From DATJHM01 sp035493895 (GTDB lineage Bacteria; Chloroflexota; Ktedonobacteria; Ktedonobacterales; Ktedonobacteraceae), in assembly GCA_035493895.1 (NCBI GenBank), contig DATJHM010000157.1, positions 1 through 17,809 of the forward strand: a DNA stretch of 17,809 nt, given 5' to 3'. The notes beneath the pieces are model-generated. The model saw only the letters and a list, made by a program, of their open reading frames with translations. It did not search any database and was not told the origin of the DNA. Below, one piece after another: positions 13,506 to 17,809 of this stretch (position 1 is its first letter; every line of letters starts with the position of its first letter). The position numbers were made by a program, and so were the translations under genes.

Positions 13506-14840
13506 ATGTCTGAAAATTATCATACCATGCTTCAGCAGGCTCACAACGATTTTGCGCAAGGAGATCCCCAGAAAGCCTTCCAAACGTTCCGCCCTGTCTT
13601 AAGCTATCCTGGTATGGTCAAAGGGCTGGCTGCATTCACCGATGCCTTGCATATATTCTCCGAGATTGGGAAAGCTATTGTGGGAGAAAACTTTGCCTCT
13701 CTGATAGATTCAGTAGCTCGTAATCCAGAAAAGGCTGATACTCTTTACAAGCTAGGGTATGAACTCATCGAGCAGGAGCTTCCAGATCTCGCGGCAACCG
13801 TCCTGACGCGTGCATTTGCACTGGCACCACGCGATGAAGGTATCTTGACAGAGTTGGTGACGGCGCTGGGAAAAAATTTACGCTACGATGAAGCTTGCCG
13901 ACTACTGTGGGCTCACCCTCTCTTACTGAAACAAAGCTTTCTCTGCCGCTACTTGCTGGCATTCAACTCAATCATGATTGGTGATCTCACCACACCACGA
14001 GCATTACTACCTGCACTACAACAGAGCCAGGAAAAAGATCATCTTCCCCTGTCAGAACGCATCTCTGGCATGCTGGGACGAGCCGATGTCCTTTCTGGTA
14101 CAAGCCCTCTCGACAATCGAGACCTGCGAGGCTGGCACTTTGTATTAACGGGAGGATTACTTCTCCATCTCTCTCCCCACGGATTCGATGAAGGGATGTA
14201 TGGGCGCTATGCCTTCGTCCAGGATTCCCCGGCACTATGCATGGAAGGCATACAACGATTAAAAACTGTATTCGATGTACTGCAACTAAACATCCCTCGC
14301 ATTTATGTCTTGCCCGACCGTTCGAGTGCTATTCTCGCACATGCAATTGCGCAAATATTTCATTGCCCGCTTGTTTCCTGGCCAGATGAAGGTAGTACTG
14401 AAAAAGGTCTGATTGTCGCCTATGACCTTGGTGAACTGGATAATGAGTTGCTCATAACGCTCTCTAAACATCAGCCGGGACAGATACTCTGGAGCCATGC
14501 TACCTGCTGGACGCGTGCATTCCCATTTACCGCCGACCTGACAACATTTCAGTATCAGATTAACAAGTCCCCCTGGGGCGAACGAATGACTATCGATCGC
14601 CAAAGTGGAAAAGTTATTATGTCACCACTAGACGACCGTGCAACAGAAGTGCTAGCGAGCGAAATCATACAGACAGAACTTCCTCCCGATACACTCACAG
14701 ATTTGCCGCTCTTACAAAAATTCGCTCAAGCAACAGCTACCATTACCAACGATGATGCTACAGCGGGTCTATTTCGCTCTCATGGCAACCGCAGAAAACA
14801 GTGGGAGGGTTCACCAGTATTCAGCTCTCACTTTCTTTGA
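13506..14840 (+). CDS. TPR-like helical protein with possible PRTase-like C-terminal half
   Basis: A 444-residue protein, soluble by sequence, that I do not recognise as a named family. Residues about 5-175 are helix pairs of tetratricopeptide type (for example LYKLGYELIEQELPDLAATV and AFALAPRDEGILTELVTALG). Residues 208-240 begin a different domain (GWHFVLTGGLLLHLSPHG, GRYAFVQDS). Residues 264-335 read like an alpha/beta nucleotide-type fold: RIYVLPDRSSAILAHAIAQI, then a short acidic loop and LIVAYDLGELDNELLITLSK, which resembles the layout of phosphoribosyltransferases without a clear PRPP signature. It could be a degenerate, non-catalytic version. The ATG follows GGAGGA by 11 bases. It is a single-gene unit convergent with rnj, and nothing nearby reveals its role. 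Confidence 0.75.
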   Translation: MSENYHTMLQQAHNDFAQGDPQKAFQTFRPVLSYPGMVKGLAAFTDALHIFSEIGKAIVGENFASLIDSVARNPEKADTLYKLGYELIEQELPDLAATVLTRAFALAPRDEGILTELVTALGKNLRYDEACRLLWAHPLLLKQSFLCRYLLAFNSIMIGDLTTPRALLPALQQSQEKDHLPLSERISGMLGRADVLSGTSPLDNRDLRGWHFVLTGGLLLHLSPHGFDEGMYGRYAFVQDSPALCMEGIQRLKTVFDVLQLNIPRIYVLPDRSSAILAHAIAQIFHCPLVSWPDEGSTEKGLIVAYDLGELDNELLITLSKHQPGQILWSHATCWTRAFPFTADLTTFQYQINKSPWGERMTIDRQSGKVIMSPLDDRATEVLASEIIQTELPPDTLTDLPLLQKFAQATATITNDDATAGLFRSHGNRRKQWEGSPVFSSHFL

Positions 14841-14875
14841 TACATTCCTACTCAAGAATTTCTCATAGAACAGAG

Positions 14876-14920
14876 AAAAAGCGAACCGGGTAACAGAGAT
14901 GTTTGTTCTCCATTACCCGG
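14876..14920 (-). terminator. Intrinsic terminator of rnj
   Basis: Perfect 8-bp arms ccgggtaa (14886-14893) and ttacccgg (14913-14920) with an inner gag/ctc pairing. Read on the minus strand, the stem is followed by TTCGCTTTTTC, giving a U-rich tail 45 bases after the rnj stop. On the plus strand no T-run follows, so this serves rnj rather than the convergent helical-repeat gene. Confidence 0.65.
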
Positions 14921-14964
14921 GCACGTGTGGCGCAATTTTGCCGTGGAGCAAGACGGTCAGCCGA

Positions 14965-16626
14965 TTAGACCTCCATGACCACAGGCAAGATCATAGGACG
15001 ACGATGCGTTCGCTCATAGAGGAATTCGCTCAAGGTATTCTTGATCTTGTCCTTTACAAAGGACCAGTCTGACGCATGTCCATTCAGACCGACGAAAGAG
15101 TCAAGGACACGTTCCCGAGCTTCATCCAGCAATTCATCCGCATCACGCATATAGACGAAGCCGCGAGACACGATATCGGGTCCGGCGATAGGTTGACCCG
15201 TCTCCTTATCGACAGTCAACACAGCCATCAGAATACCATCCTGCGAAAGTACCTTGCGGTCTCGCAGCACGATATGACCGACATCCCCAACGCTCAGACC
15301 ATCGACAAAGACATTCCCGGATGAGGTATGCTCAACCATCTTTATCGAGCTTTCCGTTAGCTCAACGATATCGCCATCTTCAGCAACAACAATATTCTCT
15401 TCAGGAATGCCCAGCGAATACGCCAGCTTTGCATGCAAGACCAGCTGACGATACTCACCATGAACCGGGACAAAGAACTGCGGTCGAACCAGACTGAGCA
15501 TCAACTTCAGCTCTTCCTGGGCAGCATGACCAGAAACATGGACATTCGAGATGTTCTGATAAAAGACCTCAGCACCCTGTCGGAAAAGATTATTGATGGT
15601 TCGATGCACCATCTTCTCGTTGCCGGGAACTGGCGTGGCCGAAAGAATAATCGTATCGCCACGTTCTACACGCACCTGACGATGATCCTTGTTCGCAATA
15701 CGAGTCAAAGCCGAAGTTGGCTCTCCCTGGCTTCCTGTACAAATGATCACCACCTGATCGGGGTGAAACTTGTTGATATCCTCAACCCGAATCAACATCC
15801 CCTTAGGAATCGACAGATAGCCAAGTTCGAGCGCCATCTGCACATTATTGATCATACTGCGACCCACCAGCGCAATCACACGCTCATAGCGTGCTGCCGT
15901 ATCGACTACCTGCTGAACGCGCGAAATCAGCGAAGCAAAAGTCGCAAGCATAATTCGTCCCGGGGCATTTGCAAAAATCTTATCCAGCGAATCATTAATA
16001 ACTCGCTCAGAAGGCGTATAGCCCGGCGATTCTACGCGCGTGCTATCACCCATCATCACCAGCACCCCTTCATTCCCAAAGCGAGCGATCGAGCCAAAAT
16101 CTGCTGGCTTACCATCAACTGGAGTATAATCGAACTTGTAGTCTCCAGTGTCCAGAATAGTGCCAATGGGGGTATGAATAACGATGCCAACGGCATCTGG
16201 AATACTATGATTTACGCGGAAAAACTCGGCCGAGCACTCACCCAACTCCAGCTCATCTCCTGGAGCGATAACGTTGACCACTGCTTTGTCGAGCAAACGA
16301 TGCTCTTTCAGTTTGACATTGATCAAACCATGAGTCAGACGTGTTGCGAATACTGGCGGAAAATCAAGCATTGGCAGAATGTAGGGAAGGCCTCCCACGT
16401 GGTCTTCGTGCCCGTGAGTAATGAGGATACCACGTATACGGTGCTTCTTATCGGCGAGATAGCTCGTATCAGGGATAACCAGATCAACTCCAAACATTTC
16501 ATCATCCGGGAACATCACGCCCACGTCGATGATGATGATGTCGTTGCCGTACTCAACGACCATCATATTCTTTCCGACCTCTCCCAGGCCTCCTAACGGG
16601 ACAAGCCGAATTTTTTCTTTTGTCAA
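14965..16626 (-). CDS. rnj: Ribonuclease J
   Basis: Metallo-beta-lactamase/beta-CASP ribonuclease of 553 residues, the normal length, acting in cytosolic mRNA decay and rRNA/mRNA 5' maturation by 5'-3' exonuclease and endonuclease activity. The zinc motif is HGHEDH (His71, His73, Asp75, His76), with His140 and Asp162 (LDTGDYKFD) completing the site. The beta-CASP part includes GDSTRVESPGYTPSE and CTGSQGEP. The motif region continues with NVHVSGHAAQEELKLML (361-377) and VPVHGEYRQL, whose His389 is the last ligand. The C-terminal domain is present. The start is TTG at 16626, 11 bases after AGGAGG; no ATG occurs before residue 21, which is already inside the first beta-strand. The leader carries a 7-bp inverted repeat close to the ribosome binding site. 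Confidence 0.97.
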   Translation of the reverse strand: MTKEKIRLVPLGGLGEVGKNMMVVEYGNDIIIIDVGVMFPDDEMFGVDLVIPDTSYLADKKHRIRGILITHGHEDHVGGLPYILPMLDFPPVFATRLTHGLINVKLKEHRLLDKAVVNVIAPGDELELGECSAEFFRVNHSIPDAVGIVIHTPIGTILDTGDYKFDYTPVDGKPADFGSIARFGNEGVLVMMGDSTRVESPGYTPSERVINDSLDKIFANAPGRIMLATFASLISRVQQVVDTAARYERVIALVGRSMINNVQMALELGYLSIPKGMLIRVEDINKFHPDQVVIICTGSQGEPTSALTRIANKDHRQVRVERGDTIILSATPVPGNEKMVHRTINNLFRQGAEVFYQNISNVHVSGHAAQEELKLMLSLVRPQFFVPVHGEYRQLVLHAKLAYSLGIPEENIVVAEDGDIVELTESSIKMVEHTSSGNVFVDGLSVGDVGHIVLRDRKVLSQDGILMAVLTVDKETGQPIAGPDIVSRGFVYMRDADELLDEARERVLDSFVGLNGHASDWSFVKDKIKNTLSEFLYERTHRRPMILPVVMEV

Positions 16627-16648
16627 GGTATAAAGAACCTCCTGACCG

Positions 16649-16669
16649 CACTACAAATACTCTGTAGTG
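16649..16669 (-). promoter_or_regulatory. Hairpin in the rnj leader
   Basis: Arms cactaca (16649-16655) and tgtagtg (16663-16669) pair perfectly around a 7-base loop, 5 bases upstream of the AGGAGG of rnj. A TATACT -10-like box at 16675-16680 would start transcription near 16668, so the mRNA would begin with this stem. No convincing -35 was found. Confidence 0.5.
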
Positions 16670-16705
16670 ACCCTAGTATAAAATTTTTAATGTATATCTA
16701 TCTCC

Positions 16706-16729
16706 ACTCCTGGCGCTACAAACAGGAGT
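16706..16729. promoter_or_regulatory. Second inverted repeat upstream of rnj
   Basis: Perfect 7-bp arms actcctg (16706-16712) and caggagt (16723-16729) with a 10-base loop. It covers the expected -35 region of rnj, so an operator is possible. Confidence 0.35.
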
Positions 16730-17247
16730 AAAAGCCAAATTAAGTGATATGAGTCCATTTAAGAGTCTACCATAGGGACCTTGAAAAGACAAGCCAGGAC
16801 CTGTTTTGTTCCATGCATGAAATTCTCGTAGTAAATGACTACAGATCCCACAAAGCCCGCATTATTGCAAGAACGAAACGCTTCAGCATATCAAAAATTT
16901 TGCTCTGGCTGAACAATAAAAATAAAAACATCTGATAAACGATGGTACTTTCTGCCAACGTCTGTACTCTTGCAGCCAGGCATTAAACCGCTTTTTTCAG
17001 GTTACTTCCACAATTGTAAATATCTGCTCTACTTAAGAGAACACAGGAAACCCGACATTTATGCCCTCTACCACAAGACAACGCAAAAACCGTATGCATA
17101 TCAAAAGGCGATACGGGGACAAGAAAACTATCCCCGTATTATAGAGCAAACAGGTGCAGTGAACATGCGCAATAGTTGGTACAGGGCTGCTCAACAGTAC
17201 CTGATTATTCATATCAAAATTGTACCACGAAGTTGAAATAATCGAGT

Positions 17248-17276
17248 TTGTCAATAAGTCATAAGCAGCATATAAT
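17248..17276 (+). promoter_or_regulatory. Strong sigma70 promoter for the GNAT gene
   Basis: TTGTCA (17248-17253), a 17-base spacer and a perfect TATAAT (17271-17276) make this the best promoter in the window. It predicts a start near 17283 and a leader of about 60 bases, including a six-codon reading frame that overlaps the gene's start. Confidence 0.8.
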
Positions 17277-17342
17277 AGGAACCGAAGTGGGGAGAGAAGA
17301 GAAAAAAACATTGTTCATTTTTATGAGACAATCGAGGATTTG

Positions 17343-17809
17343 ATGATTATTTTAGAGACCGACCATCTGTTGTTCCGACCATTGACTCTCGCGGACCTGG
17401 ACGCACTGACTTCCATGTATGCTGACCCGGAAGTGATGCGCTTTCTGGGCGGGCCGCGTAGCCGCGAAGAGGTACAGAGTGCTCTCAATGGCTATATCCG
17501 AGAATATCAGATGTATGGCCATTCGTTCTTTGCGACTATTCGCAAAAGTGATGAGAGTTTTATTGGACACTGCGGACTGCTGAAGCAGGAAGTCGAGGGA
17601 CAGCAAGAGATCGAGCTGGCATATGTGCTGGCAAAACCTTACTGGGAACAGGGATACGCACTTGAGGGAACACTCGCGCTGAAAAACTACGGATTTCAGC
17701 AGCTTGGCTTCTCGCGCATCGTCTCGCTGATCCCTCCTGGCAATCGTGCATCTATGCATATTGCGGAAAAAATTGGTATGCACTACGACCGCGATGTCGA
17801 CCAGTGGGG
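17343..17809 (+). CDS. GNAT N-acetyltransferase, RimJ/RimL type (3' partial)
   Basis: The gene runs off the right edge after 155 complete codons, near the end of the expected domain. It starts MIILETDHLLFRPLTLADLD, the usual opening of the Acetyltransf_3 group, with ADPEVMRFLGG after the first helix. The acetyl-CoA pyrophosphate-binding loop reads YWEQGYALEG (100-109), and the C-terminal signature NRASMHIAEKIGM (134-146) is present. Such enzymes transfer acetyl from acetyl-CoA to an N-terminus, amino acid, polyamine or antibiotic; the substrate is not predictable. The ATG at 17343 has GAGG 5 bases upstream and a strong promoter at 17248-17276. Its first bases overlap the stop of a six-codon leader frame (17323-17343). 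Confidence 0.88.
   Translation, partial: MIILETDHLLFRPLTLADLDALTSMYADPEVMRFLGGPRSREEVQSALNGYIREYQMYGHSFFATIRKSDESFIGHCGLLKQEVEGQQEIELAYVLAKPYWEQGYALEGTLALKNYGFQQLGFSRIVSLIPPGNRASMHIAEKIGMHYDRDVDQW

Larger units (their letters stand above)
16627..17342. other. Long gene-free stretch between rnj and the GNAT gene
   Basis: About 716 bases between divergent genes. The left end holds the rnj leader and its two inverted repeats; the right end (17248-17342) holds the GNAT promoter and leader. In between lies a perfect 9-bp hairpin atacgggga/tccccgtat (17111-17119 with 17131-17139). Several short ORFs exist on both strands but none has a ribosome binding site or recognisable content. Confidence 0.6.

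Noticed and set aside
15433..16596. A 387-residue plus-strand open frame antisense to rnj
   Set aside because: It is an open shadow frame of the strongly conserved RNase J gene, with no domain content and no ribosome binding site.
16687..16758. A 23-residue hydrophobic minus-strand frame upstream of rnj (MDSYHLIWLLLLFV...)
   Set aside because: No ribosome binding site; it overlaps the palindrome and promoter-like region and is too short to defend.
16813..16935. A 40-residue plus-strand frame (MHEILVVNDY...)
   Set aside because: The only ribosome-binding-like bases are 13 bases away and weak. Composition is Lys/Asn-rich, as expected from A/T-rich intergenic DNA.
16970..17236. An 88-residue plus-strand frame
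   Set aside because: It begins at a TTG without a ribosome binding site, contains the 9-bp hairpin, and shows no family features.

Overview
The window looks like core bacterial chromosome of about 50% GC, with no rRNA, tRNA, CRISPR array or transposase that I could find. The mix of genes (a soluble PAS kinase with an HELQTP phospho-acceptor box, a lone MEDS-domain protein, a zinc-ribbon AIM24 protein, a UroD-like methyltransferase, FtsK, and an RNase J with a TTG start) fits a Chloroflexota bacterium, perhaps class Ktedonobacteria. That placement is inferred from gene style, not from a marker search.

Layout, left to right. An MFS exporter (+) is cut by the left edge, so its true start lies outside the window. 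A 364-base gap follows and carries a short direct repeat. Next come two overlapping minus-strand genes, trmD and a SRPBCC-fold protein. Divergent from trmD is a plus-strand group: a soluble GAF-like/PAS histidine kinase, its OmpR-type response regulator 4 bases later, and 80 bases further on a UroD/MtaA-type zinc methyltransferase-like protein. After a 406-base gap dense in inverted repeats there is a compact plus-strand operon (Nudix hydrolase, two-helix membrane protein, MEDS protein) closed by a strong terminator. On the minus strand follow a zinc-ribbon AIM24 protein, ftsK and, upstream of ftsK, a previously uncalled 38-residue membrane protein (13127-13243). A plus-strand helical-repeat protein with a possible phosphoribosyltransferase-like C-terminal half converges on rnj (RNase J, minus). 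A 716-base gap separates rnj from a GNAT acetyltransferase (+) with a near-consensus promoter, cut by the right edge.

How the genes fit together. trmD (tRNA m1G37), rnj (RNA processing and decay) and ftsK (chromosome segregation) are housekeeping genes. The kinase/regulator pair is a cytosolic two-component system whose signal is unknown. The Nudix/membrane/MEDS operon and the helical-repeat protein are the least explained parts. The regulatory DNA gives several concrete leads: a possible 5'-terminal hairpin on the rnj mRNA, paired palindromes in the trmD/kinase divergent promoter, and a structured leader ahead of the Nudix operon.
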